The notes: generated by a model not told the origin, from the sequence alone. 64,000 nucleotides of DNA from Symbiodinium natans (GCA_905221605.1 CAJNDS010002250.1:324001-388000), one strand, 5' to 3'; shown: positions 1 to 15,000, counted from the stretch's first letter. Numbers and translations are program-made.

Positions 1-60
1 CGGGTGCATAGGGTGGCTCGACCTCGCGGCCCAGCAGCTTGTCGAAGATGCTCGCGTCGC
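1..60 (-). CDS. PKG exon: AGC C-terminal tail, runs off the window
   Basis: Encodes DASIFDKLLGREVEPPYAP, matching the W..L....I.PP..P tail of PKA/PKG-type kinases. CAG|G acceptor at 61-62; the exon continues past base 1. Confidence 0.88.
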
Positions 61-3000
61 CTGGGGCTTTGGGGGGTGGGGGCCTTGTGGGTTTAGGGTT
101 TAGGGTTTAGGGTTTAGGGTTTAGGGTTTAGGGTTTAGGGTGAAGGGTGTAGGGTTTAGGGTTTAGGGTTGAGGGTCGAGGGTCGAGGGTTTAGGGTTTA
201 GGGTTTAGGGGTTAGGGCTTAGGGCTTAGGGCTTAGGGCTTAGGGTTTAGGGTTTAGGGTTCTAGGATGTAGGGTGCTAGGGTTTCACGCTTCTAAGGTT
301 TAGGATTCAGGTGTGTTTTGTCCACAACTGGGGCTATCCAGCAAAAACTGAAATCTCGGCATTCGTCGAGATGAAAACTGCCACGCCCGAATCCCCGAGT
401 CAAGCCTGCTGTCAGAATGCTTAGGTCATTAGAAGGACCTAGATCAAACCTCTGACAACAACTCCTAACAAAGATCCCAACTTAGAATCCCAGAACAACC
501 ACCCTGGACCCTGGTGGCGTTGAGGCCTTGGGGCCGGGGGCGGTTGTGCGGGGGGGATTCATGGATGAGGATAAGGGTGGGTTTGGAGTTTGGGATTTGG
601 GTAGGGCTTGGGCAGCTTCGAGTAGGGCTCCGGCCAGGGATTTCGAAGTACGGGTGGTTGAAGACGTCCTGTCGAGCCCGAGATGTGGATGAAAAGGGCC
701 GAAACTAGGGCCGCAACTAGGAAGCGCCGACCCCCCAAGGGAGGCTGCCTAGCCCTAAACCCTAAACCCTAAACCCTAATCCCTAATCCCAAAACCCTAA
801 ACCCTAAACCCTAAACCCTATGTTGAGTTTGGTCTGGGGCCGCTCCTGAAGGCCGTTGACACCGGCGCCCAGGCGCTTCAGCACCTCGGAGGCGGGCGCT
901 ACGAGGCTTAGGCGTTACATCCCCGCTGATTATTCTGTATTCGGTTTAGGGTTTAGGGTTTAGGGTTTAGGGTTTAGGGTTTAGGGTTTAGGGTTTAGGG
1001 TTTAGGGTTTAGGGTTTAGGGTTTAGGGTTTAGGGTTTAGGGTTTAGGGTTTAGGGTTTAGGGTTTAGGGACGTTCCCCCTTATACTAACAGTCCTCCAT
1101 GGATTCTAGTGCCCATTATTATACCCCTGTTCAGGACTGTTAGCATTTTAGGGGACATCCCAAATGTGATATGTTACGCTATAATATGTCAATTATGTTC
1201 CATCATGTTGTATTCTGTGATGATATATTTCCCGGTTATATACACCAGCTGCAACAGTCACGTAGAGCTGTAGAACTACCAGTGGAACTGTAGAGCGCGT
1301 TTGTAGGGTGGAAGCATTCAAGGTTAGGGTAGGTCCAAACCCTTTGTCATCCCATGAGCAATGCTACAACTATAGCCATGATCTGGAGTGCAACCTCGTC
1401 AAGGTAGCACACTCTTAGAAACAAAAAGCTCGCTGCAACTCGATACCAACCAGGCCCGAACATTGCTCGAACATTGCGAGTTTGGCAAGCAAGGCGGCTT
1501 GCAGATCAAATGACAACAAACAAACGCATCTAAAGCAGAAGGTATTGTTTCGGGGCTTCACGGGCTTTCACCAAGCCATGAGGGGTCGAGACTGTCGGCG
1601 TTCTTTAAGCTGCCTGGGATTTCGGGTGCGGGGTTTTTAGGGCGCTGCGGAGCACAACTATAGCTACCATACTTATAGCTCCTGACCCTACCTGAAAAAT
1701 CTTTGAAAGCATGGCGCCGGCTGCGTCAGCAGCCCTTTGATCAGGTCGCGTCCCACTTCGTCCTGGCACCAAGGTCCGTCACATGCCGGTTTGGTGGGGG
1801 GGGGGGTTCCTCGCCCCCACATTCAAGGCCCCCCCCCCTCCCCCACAAAACATGGGGACTTTACTAAAATGCATGAGGGCCTCTCCCTTTTGTTGATTTA
1901 GGATGGGGGAGGGAGGTGCTTATGGGGATCCAGGGCTTAACGGGATCCAGGATTCCCTTTGTCTAGGTGCCTCGTAACATGGAAACCCACTATGAAAGGT
2001 ACTTCACAAGGGCTCCCAAACACTCACGCCCAAATACTAGACCCCTGAAACCCCTTCGCAAGACTTCTTCCTTGGGAGCCTAGAACCCCAAAAGGGGCAA
2101 AAGGATACCACTTGGCTACCAAGCACTTTCACAGGAATAAGTAATGATAACTAACCTCGACATCCTGCAAACCCCTAAACACCAAACCCCCAAACCGGCA
2201 AAAACAAAACCCAAAGCGTAAACCGCAAACCAAAAATCATCTACCCGAAAACCCCCCGCCCACCCCCCCGCCGCCCATACCCCCCCCCCCCAACCTCAAA
2301 ACGAAGTAACGATAGACTGTCACGAGACCGAACGCAGATGTTTTTAAGATAAGTTCATAAGCACCTGTGAGGCACAGCAGAACCGCGACAAAAACCATCC
2401 GTCTCGATATGACGATGCAGTAACGTGAGTGTTGACTCGATAAGTCGCGCGCGATGAAACGCTGGCATGAGTCGAATGCACAAGCGATGTTCGTAGCATG
2501 TCCACTTAGCCCACCACTTAGCCCATGAAGGGAGCCACCTTGACAGCTAGCACCTTGGTTTAGGAGGTGTCCTTGCCTGGGGCAAGAGACACTGCCGGAC
2601 TGCAACGCACAAAGTCTGCAGTCTGCAGATCCCATCAGCTTTCGCTGCGACCGAGCATCGCACCCAGGAAAACAACTTGACACGAACTTCACACTGCACG
2701 GCGCAGCAAACAGGGGTCACACCTTCCTTCTTCAGCAAGGTCATACGGGCCAGGCACGCCGGCGACACAGACTTCAGCTCTTTCATGCACATGTATGAAA
2801 TCGCAGAGACATAGTGGACCGCAGCGTCCAGGAGGTTCTCCCGGCTGCACCAACCGGAACCGGAACGCCATCGTTCATTAGGCGACCTGCACGCAAAGCT
2901 CCTAAAAACTCCGCCAAATTACAAGTCACGACGGCAACGAGGAGGGTCACGAATGAACACACGGCGGACCTGCGAACGCTTTGCGGAAGCGGAAAGGCAG

Positions 3001-6000
3001 CAAGCCCCCACCTGCCCCCCAGAATCCCGAACCCTCAACACGAGAACCCTTCGCCAGAACCCTTAACCAGGCAGTCCTTGTAGGCGGAGGGAAACTTCAG
3101 CTTCCCTCTCAGGATGGCCGAGCAGACTTGGCGCCTCGGAGACATCCCGCGGGGACTAGCGCGCTGGGGTTTAAACAGGGTTTAAACAGGGTTGGCAGGT
3201 CAGGGTTTGGGGTTAGAAAACCAAACTTCGCCAAAGTCAATTGTTTGCTTTTTTGCAGCTTCGACTCCACAAAACATGTCAGAAAATCGACAAGACAGTT
3301 GCACAAAGAAACCCTAAATCAGCAACAAAAACCTTGTGGCTGAGCGGGACTGGTACTAGGGTGTGTGTGTATATATATATATATGTTTTTTTATGTTTAT
3401 TTATTTATTTAAGAACAAGAAAGAACAAGGATGAGGATTCTTGTGGCCTTTGTGGGGCTCTGCAGGGTTGGGGAGAAAGCTTTGGAGGTTTAGCCGAGGG
3501 CTTGGCGCTTGGGAATGATTGGAGGAGCTGGCCCCCACCCTCCTCGTCAAACTCCTCTTCAACCCCCAGCACGCCGCACCGCCCCAGAATCCCAATTCAA
3601 TCTGGGGGTTTGGGGGCCGTGTCAGATTCAGATATTGGGTTTTTCGGAACTGACACCGGCCAACGGGGAACAAGCCCCTCCAACGGTCCCAACCAATTAA
3701 CTCCGAGCATGGGCGCGGCTCGTTGAGGCTCGAGGCGAAGGGCAGGTAGCCGCAGACCTCGCGGTGACTGACGTCTTGTGCTTTTTCGGTGTCTGTTGCC
3801 ACTTAAGGATTAAAGCCCAAAAGCCCTCAAACCCTGCAAAGCCTGAAGTCCTACAACCCATCTGGGCCCTGACCTCCAAGACATGAAGCTCGTTGGGAGT
3901 TTGGGGGATAGAGTGGGGTTTAGGTTTGAGGTGGTGTATATGGGGCTTAGGAGCCCCGAAGCTCTCAAGCTGTCCAAAACCTTGAAGCCCCAAGACAAGG
4001 CAACAAACACACAGTTCAACAGAGGCACAACGTAGAGCCATCAAGCCATGCCCCCTTGCCCGGGGCCCCCGGCGAACTCGAAGAGCATGATGCCCAAGGA
4101 CCAAAGGTCCACCTCCACCCCGTAGCCCTTGCCCTGGAAGACCTCGGCTTTGAGGTTTAGGGTTGAGGGTTTAGGGTTGAGGGTTCAGGGTTGAGGGCTC
4201 AGGGTATAGGAGTTCGCTCTTCCTTGCTAAGGTGTGCAATATGTATGCGCTGCACATATCTCCGAAGAGCCCCCCCCTCTCGTCTCTCCCCCCTCGTCTT
4301 TTCTGAACCCTCCACGCGTCAAACTTGCACAAGCGCTTGGGGCAAGGGGCCTCCGGCGCCATGTAGTGCGGCGTGCCGACCTTGCCCGGCCCCAGCACTT
4401 TAAGGCGGCTTGGGAGGGTGAAAAGCTTTGCTGTGGATGATGGGAGGTTAGGGTGTTCCCCCTTATACTGACAGTCCTTAATAGGGATTATAATAGGGGG
4501 TACTATAGTTCCTGTAAAGGACTGCTAGTATGAGGGGGAAGATCCCAAATGGGAGGTTAGGGCTTGGAAAGTTGAAGTCCAGCTTGGTCTGAAATAGGGG
4601 CATTTAGAGCCAACCGCTGCACCCTTGCGCCACCCCAACACTAAACCCTAAACCGAAACCCTAAACCCCAAACACCAAACCCCAAGCCATGCTGTACCCT
4701 TTCACTGGCACGAGCCCTAAAATCCTCAGACCACGAGGGCCCTGGGGGCCCCCGCCACCGTGTAGGTGCGGCTCTCCCTATCCCCGAGCTTCTTCGAGAC
4801 CTCGATCCGAAAGGTTTAGGGTTTAAGGGCTTAGGGCTTAGGGTTAAGGCTAAGGTGTGCGTCCGAAAGGTTTAGGGTTTAGGGCTTAGGGTTTAAGGGC
4901 TTAAGGGCTTAGGGTTTAGGGTTCAGGCGAGGGTTTCGGGTTCAGGGGTTTCGGGGCTTCAGGTTCAATGCCTTAAGGAGTCATGGCGCTTCGGGTTAGC
5001 GAGTAGCGAGGCTCCGACTGGATCGGGAGCCCCAAGCAATCCTACAGACCCCAAAACCCTAAACTCACACCCTAAACCCGACACCCTAAGTAAGTTCCCA
5101 AGAGGAGAACAACTTCAAAGCAACTGTCCGTAGTGGGGCCGCTGAAGCACTCGAAATGGGTCAAGCCCCTCAGTCCCATAGGTTTTCTGGGCCCAAACCC
5201 CCCCCCCCACCCCAAACAGAGCGCCCGCAAAAAACAACAGACCCCAACAATAAAACAATGTAGCAGCATGGTAGCCCATTGCTGTCGTAACAGAACCATA
5301 TCGTAATCTAGCTGTATCGCAGTATAGTAACAGAGCTCCAGGCACGCCCCAAAACTCAGACTTGCAAAGCCCTGCTACGGGGCTTGAGAAGTGTCGGCCT
5401 GGCCTTGAAGCCTGGGGTCATCTTTTTGTTTTTTTTGGGAAGGGTTTGGACTCAACATCTGGAAATCTGGATTTCGGCGCCTTCCCCGATGGATCCCGAG
5501 CGCCGCACTCCGAAGTCGATGATCTTGACGTAACCCTGAAGGGGGCGTGGTTTTGAATCATGTAGTCTCGGGCTCCAGCCAGTCCCTTGCAGACTTCGAC
5601 CCCTTGATTTTCTCCAATCCGGGTAAGCCCAAACCATCTTGAGTGGCCCCCCTCGTCCAAAAGGCAAACCGGCCAGGCAGTTGCCAAGGTTTAGGGTAAG
5701 GTGCTTAACCCCAATTCTCGGGGCCTCCAACCCCCCCCCCCCCCCCCCCCCCCCCGCCACAGCCCGAATAACGCAGGAGCCTAAATCATAATGACCGATA
5801 CTACCTGTACCCACATCAAGCGCGAGCAATCCCTGTACTTTTGTTTACGCCACATCAAGACCCGCCCTTGAGTGGCCCAGCCCTAAAGCCCTCAACACGA
5901 AACCTCAAGCCTCAAGCCTCCCTGGGTCCCAAAAAGCCGTGAAAGCCCTGAAAGCCCTGAAAGCCCTGAAAGCCTTAATAAGCCTTGAAACTCTGACAAC

Positions 6001-9000
6001 GGCCCAAAACTCAAGTAGATGAAGGGCCTTAGATAAACCCTAAGCCCGAAAAAGCCCTCTGAGTGGGCCCGAAACCATAAACTCTAAACCCTACACTCCG
6101 ATCCCCTAAACGCCTCAACCCCTAAACCCTAAACTTTCCTAAACCCTAAATAAACCCCTACCCCTAAACCCCTCTAACCCCCAAACCCTAAACTTGCGAA
6201 AACCCCGAGGCCTCCTGGTCCAGCATCACGTTTTCGGGCTTCAGGTCTCGATACACGACCTGGGCACGCAAATTAAAATTCAAAAAAAACAACACAGGCT
6301 TGGGGGTTGGGATGCTTTAGGATTTGAGGGGCCTTTTTCGGGTTGAGGGCTTGAGGTTTGGGGTTTGTGATGTACTAAGGGTTGTGTGACTTCAGCGAGG
6401 TGCCACTTCAGATAGCCTACTTTGACCAGCCTCAGACCCTAAACCTCTGAAGCCACTAAAGCCCACACTTCTCCTCTCAAGCTCGATGAGGACGCACACG
6501 GGCCAGCACTACCTTGGGACCTGTAGTTTGCCCCAGCCCTCAACCCCAGACCCCAAAAGAAACCCCCTCCTCGCCAAGCGGCATTCCGATCCCACAGCGC
6601 CTCCACAGCGATCAGGATCGAGGCCGTGTAGAAGCGGGCCATCTAAGATCGGTTGGGGCTCTGCGGGGCTTTTTCAAGCTTTGGGGGCAGGGCGAGAACG
6701 TGCAGGCTACTTGAGGCTACATGGGCCACGGCTTACCCAAGCAAAGCCCACATAGGGTTCAGGGCCTTAGGGCGTCGCGCCTAAGGGAGAAAGCCTCGGG
6801 TCTAGGACGTTGATGACTTTTTCGATTTGGACCCATCGCTGTCTTCAAGAGAGTCGTGTCTGGGCCAGCGGCTCTCGCTGAACGAAAATCTGGCTGCTTG
6901 GCCAGCTCGAGCTGTACAGTCATGCTCGCGATTCGTCGAATCTAGTCAAGGGCGGCCACATATGCAGCTTCAAAGTGCGCAAGGGTGGGGTTTCGGGTGT
7001 AAGCCGTCGGCTTGGGTAGGGGTGGGTATGCACAAGGTGTTGGGCAGGCTTAGCATCATGCGCAAATGCGCATGCTGATGTGCGGCGGCTTGACGAGATG
7101 TGATGATGCAATAGAAACTCCTCGCTTCCATTGATCAGGAAGACACGGCTAAAAATTGCAGTGTGTCAGAGAGAAGGTGAGCTTTGGCTTTGAAGTGGTA
7201 CGGCAGTTGCCCCATGACTGGGTCCTCCTTCTCCACCCTCCGATGGGTCAACGTGCACCTTCTCTCAGACAGGCACAAGAATGCAAGAGGCGGCGCAATC
7301 TCAGGCAGCTCCTCAATCTCGCATCCCGCTACTTACCTCTTCAAAGGTGCAGGTCCAAAAGAGGTGTTCCTCCTCGCAAGCCAAGCCTGAGCCTTACGGA
7401 CACTGCCCAGAGTTCTGTGCAAGACGCTGCGCCAGCCTTAAACCCAGGAACTCTGGCCCCCCAAGATTCCCAAAGCAAAAAACCAACCGAAATTCCTACC
7501 CAACAAAATGGCTGATAGAGTTCAGGGGCCTGGCCTGAACTTGAGCCCAGCCCTGACCCCGAAACCCTTCCCCCCCCCCACCAAAATAAAAATAAACACC
7601 TAAACCCTGAAAACCCTGAAAATACAAATAAACACCTAAACCCTAAAACCCTGAAAAGCTTTAAAGCTTTAAAACCCCCCCCTGTGGAGCTCGGTCGACT
7701 GCGCTGCCCTCACCGGGCTCTGTCGAGGCGCTACGCCTCCCACAGCTGCTCAGAGCTTGGCCGCAGGCTCTAGGCCCTGGTAGGTGCGCCTGGGCGATTT
7801 TGAGGGTTCAGGGTTTAGGGTTTAGGGTTGAGGAGTTTAGGGTCTAGGGTTGAGGGGTTGAGGGTCCAGGGTTGAGGGGTTGAGGGTCTAGGTTTGAGGG
7901 TGGAGGGTCTGGGTTTGGGGGTTGAGGGTCTGGGTTTGGGGGTTGAGGGTTTGCGGGGTTCAGGGCTTTGGGGCTTCAAGGGCTGCAGGGGCTTGGGGGT
8001 TCAGTGTGGCGTGTAGAGCTCAGGGTTTATGGGTTGGGACTGGGTTGGCGCAAGCCGGGGGGGGGGGGGGGGGGGGGGATGTCCTTAAGGCCTGCGCAAT
8101 GCGATCACTTTGCCGAACATCAAGATGACCATAATTATGTAATAATAATTATGTAATAATGGTAATAATCATAGTATGTCGTGAGACCACGAACACAATG
8201 AAAACTCAAGAAAGCTAGACCGCTTGGATGATTGTTCCTTGGTCAATATAGCTAAACTTTAAATCGTAATGCAAAACCTCGCTAGAAAATACGAAACCCG
8301 CGGGTATTTTGGCAATTAACAAATAATGGAAGAGCCCCTGTTTCGTTGTGCTGTTCATGGTGGCAGGGCACGAAACCCTAACGCCCTGAAAGTGCCCACC
8401 GTCCCCAAACCTTGGCCCTAAACCCTGCAACCCTGCAAGACAAGAACCTACAACCCTCGGTTTTGGGTTTAGGGTTTAGGGCTTAGGGCTTAGCGCTTAG
8501 GGTTTAAGTGTTCCGAACTGGGCTGGTGACTGGACAAGGAAGTCGGTGGGGAGAGGGACGATGTGGTCGGCCAGGTTGGTGATGATCACCTCGGCTTTCA
8601 GGGATGCGGGTTCAGGGCAGTCACTCGAAGGCAGTCGCTTGCGCCGCGGCATAGAAGGACGGAGACGCAAGCCATGAGTACTCCAAAGAACGGCACGCAT
8701 GGCTTGGTTTCTTCTCATCCCTAAACCCTTCACATGCCTAACCTCTGAACCGCTTATCGTAGGCGGGCCGCGTGCTTCTCAGTGATGCTCGGGATGTTCG
8801 GGGTGCCGGAGAGGCGCATCACCTCAGCCGCGGTTTGGGCTTCAGAGGCTCGAGGTTCCGGGAGGGCATGTGGAGAAGACGGGCACTACCTTCTCATCCA
8901 CCCCAGCACTGCGGAAACCCCAGCACTCACGGCACGCTTCTCTGAAGCTGCAAGAGTAGACGCATAACAGGGGGGCACACAGGAGGTAGAGCCTGGCCAT

Positions 9001-12000
9001 GACGGTCGACAACGTAAACTTCCACAGACCCCTCTGCCCTGCGAGGGAGTGTCCATCTGAAGCTCGTCCTGGAGCATGTGCACCATGCGGACGATGCCGT
9101 TCCTGGTGGCGATAGCAGGGTCTAGGGTTGCCCCTGAACCCTGAGCCTTAAGCCATACACCCTCAACTCTACACTACGTGGCGGTTTGGGTGGTCGGGCT
9201 CCGGGCGCAGGACCCTAAGCCCTAAAAAGAGGATCGCGGATGCTGTCCTATTGAGTCAACGGGATATGCAGTAGTTTTGTATTCCCTTCTTGTGGGAATA
9301 GTAGTCCTCAAAGAAGGGTTTTTTAGGGATGAGGGCTCGCAAAAGGTTGTAAGTGCTTGGTAAGGAATCAAGGCCCTGTAATGTTGATACATGTGAGCTT
9401 AAAAACTGCAACCTGCAAGCCATGAACTTTCTCTATGCCATTTCACCCAAACTGAATCATCAAGACTTGGGGACCGTAAACTGTCGAGCTGCGGGAGCCC
9501 TCTCGTGTGGGGCAGCACACATGATGAAGCGCAGTCCAGGCCACATTCCGTAAGAGGCCAAGGAGTAGAGAACCGGCCGCCCCACACCAACTGCCTGGAT
9601 CTTGGACTTTACTAAAGAGGGAAACAGAAGTGAGTTGGGGCTTATGTCAGGGGCTTCAACCTGGAGCGTTGAGCCGCCCGGGCATGAACCGCCATCCCAA
9701 AACCGAAGTCTCACACAAGCCCACAGACGAGAAACACGAACATGTAGCACACATGCCCACGTGGCGACGATACTCTTACGTAGCTTGAAGGAGAACGTGC
9801 CGAAAACTCAATTTTAGCTTCTCCATCGCAGATCCGCGCACGAGTCTCTTGAAAGGCGCAAGAAGAGATCGAAGCAGGCCGGAAGCAAGATGTTCCTTCT
9901 AGTATCACCCCCTTTTCCCTGCATGGGCCCCACTCCTTCCACTCCGCAGGCCTGCGCGCCGAGCGCCACAGCCTTGAAAATGTCACCGCCGCGGCGGACG
10001 CCGCCGTCGATGAAGACGGAGAAGGTGTCCTGAAGGTTCAGTAGGTCAGCTTGATACCCTAAGTCAACCGAATATCTCCCGGCAGCCCTTGCCAAACTTC
10101 AAGGCAGTTCCATCCGAAACACATCCTCCGTCGCCCCTCTCCTTGGTGGCGCCAGCCTCCCTAAGGCCCTCCATGACCTCCGGAAGCACCTTGCAGATAT
10201 TTGCAGATGCAGTCAGAGCAGGGCTTGGGGGCGTCAGCGCTTGGCTGTTCAGGGCTTCGGGGCTTCAGGTGAAGCACCGGCCGCCTCAGTCCCGAGCTTG
10301 CGCTCCACAGGTTTTCGCTGCTTCGGGGGGTTTGAGGCTTTGGGAGTGGCTTGGGGGTCTGTACGCTTTAGATACTTTAGATTAAGGAGCTCCCGGGGGG
10401 TTGAAGGAGCTTCCCTCTAACTAGAAGGTGCACCTCGATGCCAGGGCGGCAGGTGTCCAGCTGCCTGCGGTGGCTCTTAGAGGCTTAGGGCTTGGTAGGG
10501 TCAAGAGCTCAGGGTTCTGACTCTCTGTAGGACTGAAGGGGCCTTAGGGCTGGAAGCGTAGGGGGTTCAGGCTGCAGGCTTGCAGGTTCGCAGGGCGCCA
10601 CCAGAACATGGCACTTGAATGCTTGAATGGCGAAACCACCAAAGCACCTTCTCAAAGCGCTGAAACCTCCTAGAAAAATCAACAGCCCTCAGCACGCCTG
10701 CCGCCGTGGTTGGACAGCACGCACCCGGCCAGGCCAGCCTGAACAAACTGGGAATCGCGCTTCTTAAAACCCTGAACCCCTAATTAAACTATAATTAAAC
10801 CCTAAACCCCTGAATCCCCCAGAAAAGTTTGGGTTTTAAAATTCAACCTGATGCCGTCGACCGCGCCCTAAGCCAGCCTTGAAAGCGGACACGGCATCTT
10901 CGGCACACTGGACGCCCTTCAGCAGCACCTCTTCGGAATGCCAATCACTGCTGCTTCTTATGCATGTCCTTTTGTTGATACGATTACTGTGCTTATTGTT
11001 CTTCTTCCTCCTCCAAAGTTTTGCAGTCAAGTTTCCAAACACACTGGCATCCAAATGCATCCATATCACGCCCCCTCGAGACTGTTTTTGCTGTAGATTT
11101 GCAGCGTAGCGCAGAAAAACCCTCAGAAGATCGGACACGAAGAGCAGAGCAAGCGATGCAGCCCCAAACCCCGCGACGCCGCCTTCATCTTCGTGATGCT
11201 CTTGAGCCACGGCACATCCTGAAAAGCACGGTGCCCTAAAACCCTAAACCCGTTTGGGCCTCTGGGATTCTTCCCAGGCTTCGGGCTTAGGGCTTAGGGT
11301 TAAGGGTTTGGGGGCTGGCTTTGGTAGAGTTGGGGCGGTTGATCTGATGTAAGGCTCCAAAAGAACCTCCTTTGTTACCCTAAACCTTGACACCCTAAAC
11401 CCTAAACCCTAAACCCTAAACCCTAAACCCTAAACCCTGCGCCTCCCAGTTCAGACCTGGGTCGATGTAGCCTTGGTCAGAGTCTGGGGCGTAAAGGTTC
11501 TGGTTAAGGGTTTAGGGTTTAGGGTTTAGGGTTAACAACTTTAGGGTTTGGGTTTAGGGTTCTGGTTAAGGCTGATGCTTGTGAGAAACAAACGAGGGTT
11601 CAAGGTTTAGGGGCAGAAGGAGACCAAAAACCCGGAATCTCCCACGGCCTAAAAGCCTCACGACTCCACAGCGAGCATTACCTTCCAGTCCATAGGTTTT
11701 AAGGGCTTATAGGCTTATAGGCGTTGGGGTTGGGGCTTCGGGCCGTGAACCCTAAGCAGCACGGCGAAGAAGGGCCCGGAACCTGACCTAACCAAAAACC
11801 CTACACTTGCAACGGCCACTGACCCTAACCCCCCAAGCCCTAAACCCGTTTGGGGGTTTTCAGGGTTTCCAGGACTTCAGGCGTTTTGAGGGTTTTACGG
11901 GTTTTCAGGGTCTGCTTCAGGGTTTTGAGGGTTTAGGCTTCACGGGCTGGAGGTTATGCCCTCAAGAGCCCAGTCGCTGCTGATGGCCCTCGTGGCGCCC

Positions 12001-15000
12001 TGAGACCGATCCACACCGCCTTTGGGCGTCGCTGAGGAGGAAGGTGGGGCTTCTGGGGTTTAGGGCTGTAGCGCTTACAGGGCTTAGGGTCCAGGCTGCT
12101 TTAGGGTTTAGTTTAGGGTTTTAGGGTTTAGGGCTTTTTGGTTTACAGGGTTTAGGGCTTTTAAGTTCAGAGTTTAGGGCTTAAGTTTTCAGGCTCAGTC
12201 TGAAGATGTCCGGGGCTCAGGAAATTTCAGGGCTTAGGAAGTTTCAGGGCTCAGGGTTCAGGGTTTAGGGTTCAGGGTTTAGGGTTTAGGGTTTAGGGTT
12301 TAGGGTTTAGGGTTTAGGGTTTAGGGTTTAGGGTTTAGGGGTTAGGGTTTAGGGTTTAGGGTTTAGGGTTTAGGGTTTAGGGTTTAGGGTTTAGGGTTTA
12401 GGGTTTAGGGTTTAGGGTTTAGGGTTTAGGGAGGCCCTAGGCTGTGCCTTCCTCCTCCTCGTCGCCCTGCACATCGGAGCCCTGCTGCGTGAACTTGTTC
12501 CTGGAAGGCCAGGCACCTACCCATGCCCATAAACCTGGCTAGGGATTTCTGCATGCCCATAAACCTGGCTAGGCTGCAGGGCCTAAGGGCCCCTGAAAAA
12601 GCTCTAATTCTGCGCGCACAAATCCTGCAGGGCTCAGGCCATCGAACCCTTACACCCATCCTGGTGGGAGGGTTTCGGGCTTCTTCGAGGGCCTGGCCTC
12701 ATGTCCTTCTCCCGGCGCCCCAGCTGAGGGGCATCCACGGTGACAAAGAGCGCCTCGTTCCCCCCCAAAATTGAGGATGCAAGCCGGAGCCCTAAACACC
12801 CCCAACCTGCTTGTCCGGCCCATTAGAGTTTGTCGGATTAGCTGGGCCGAAGCTTTCCGGATTCAGCCTGCTCCCTTCGAGATGTTCACACGCAAGTTCC
12901 GAAGCTTAGATGTTCCTGGTACTTAGCCGCCTCCCATACCGGTCTAAGCAGTCTGGGCATCACCAGGACGAGGCAGGTCTAGGGAAACCCTGCAACTCTC
13001 AGGGCAACGAGGCAAGAACCTTCACGCCGGCGTCTTCCAGCTTCTTGACGTACTCCTCCGACCTCCGGCTAAACTCCACGCTGCAACTACCCTTCGCAGT
13101 TCCGGGTGATCTGACTTCTGTCAGACACATCAGGGGTCTTTCCCCGCATCTTCTTTTTTCTCGGGTAACGTGACCTTCAAGGGTTTGGAGCGATGCTCAA
13201 CTTCTCCGGGGCGTACTGTGTTTCGATGAGGGAAGCGGTCGTAAAAAACAAGGCCAGCAAAAATCAACAGGATGTGTCAGTTCAAGTATTCAATCAAGGT
13301 ACAAAAACAGAAGCTTCAACAAGATGTCTACGCCGAAGAGAGGCAAAGAGCTGATGACCAGCCTTCCGTGGACCTTAAGCGATGTGCATTGGGAATTGCC
13401 AGAAGAGGCGTAAACGCATGAGGATTGATGCTGGCAGCCTGTGATATCAATTGTAATCTGCACAAAGTGAGTCTCAGGGTTTTGGGTTGGTTTAAGGCTG
13501 ATTGGGTAAGGGCATGCTAGGGATTTACGGTTTCCACCTCAACCCTCAAACACCCCGCGCACCCGCCCACCCCAATGACCACTGAACCCTCAGGATACCT
13601 GGAGCGCTCCGGGTTGACGTACAGCTGGGAGAACACCTGCTGGTCGGGCGTCCTGGGTCCCGGCCATTGCTGTCTGGGGCTCGGGGCGAAAGGGCGGGGT
13701 TTGACATTTGAAGCCCTCCACCTGAAAAAGTTGGGGTCCAGCCCCGCGTATGTCCTGGATCGGCTTCCAGGAGCAGAAGCCCCGCTTTGGTGGTTTCGGG
13801 AGCGGAGCATGACCGAAAAACGAAAGGGTGGGGAAGCGCTGGAGAAGTCTCCGCACCTTTTGATGCTTTTAAAGCCCCTTTCGGCGTTCTCTGAACTTTC
13901 CGCTGCATTGCTCGAGCCTTTTCGGAAGGTTCAGGTTTGGAGGTTTTGGGCTTAGGTTTAGGGTTTGGGGTTTACCTTGCTTGGGGTGAGCCTCGGGCTA
14001 GCTAATGTTGCTGCTCGACACTTCCTCTGAAAAAACCCAAAACCCCTAAAACCCTAAAACCCCCAAACCCTAACCCTGCCCCCCCCCCCACAACAAAAAA
14101 ATGAAAATAGACTTCCCCACCCGTGGCTCCTGGCCGCCAGCATCTCATCCAGGGTGTAGGAACTCAGCGTGGGCAGCCTCAGGGCACAGGGCCAAGTTCT
14201 TGGGTGATCTTTTCAGAGGGGGGGGGGGGGGGGGGGGGTGCAGGGTTAGGGTTCAGGGTGGAGGGTTGAGGGTTTAGGGTTTAGGGCTTCGGGTTTCGGG
14301 TTTAGGGTTTAAGGTTTAGCGTTTAGGGTTCTAGGATGGCTTCGGGAGGGAAGGGGCCGAGGATTGGGGAATGTGGTAAACTGCCTTCTGGACTTGGGGC
14401 TTCGGGTCTTCTGTTGTAAGGTTCGGGGCTTGGGGATCTTAAGGCTCCACTTCCCAAGAACCCTTGGCTTGAAACATTTTTGGGGCTCTTTTTTGGGGAA
14501 GGAAGGGGTACCTCGACTCACCTTGAAAGCGTTCAGGCGTATGACCCAAAACGCACTGAAAGCCCTGAAGCCCCTGGACCATGAAACCCTGTAACCCTAA
14601 CACCCATTTAAGGCATCATCCTCGCCCTGCCACAAAGGCTTCAAGTACCAAGCAGCATGTAGGGCACGCCTGCCTTCTTGGCCGCCTTCAACCAGCCGGC
14701 TTCAAGGCTTGTGGGGAACCCCCCTAAGGCCCCCCCCCCCCAAAAAAAAGAACACCCGTCAACCCTAGCCCAGGCTGTAAGAATACCAATATTTGCTCCA
14801 CCATCCGGCTTAAGCACCAAGTCTGTAAGGCCCCTTTACCGTCTCTTCGCACGTCGCACGACGCCCGAAGCATCGTCCCCAGCCTTCACGATCGCGACCT
14901 CTCCGTCCTGCATGGTGCTGAGGTGTCTTGATGTCACCCTGAGCCCCATGCCACCAAAACCTCAAAAGCTCTGAAACCCGAAGCCCAGGCAAACTCCAAC

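Noticed and set aside
2547-2925. Minus-strand frame of about 125 codons in a PKG intron (contains ENLLDAAVHYVSAIS)
   Set aside because: Protein-like in part but has no start, no convincing splice sites and no family; kept only as a note.
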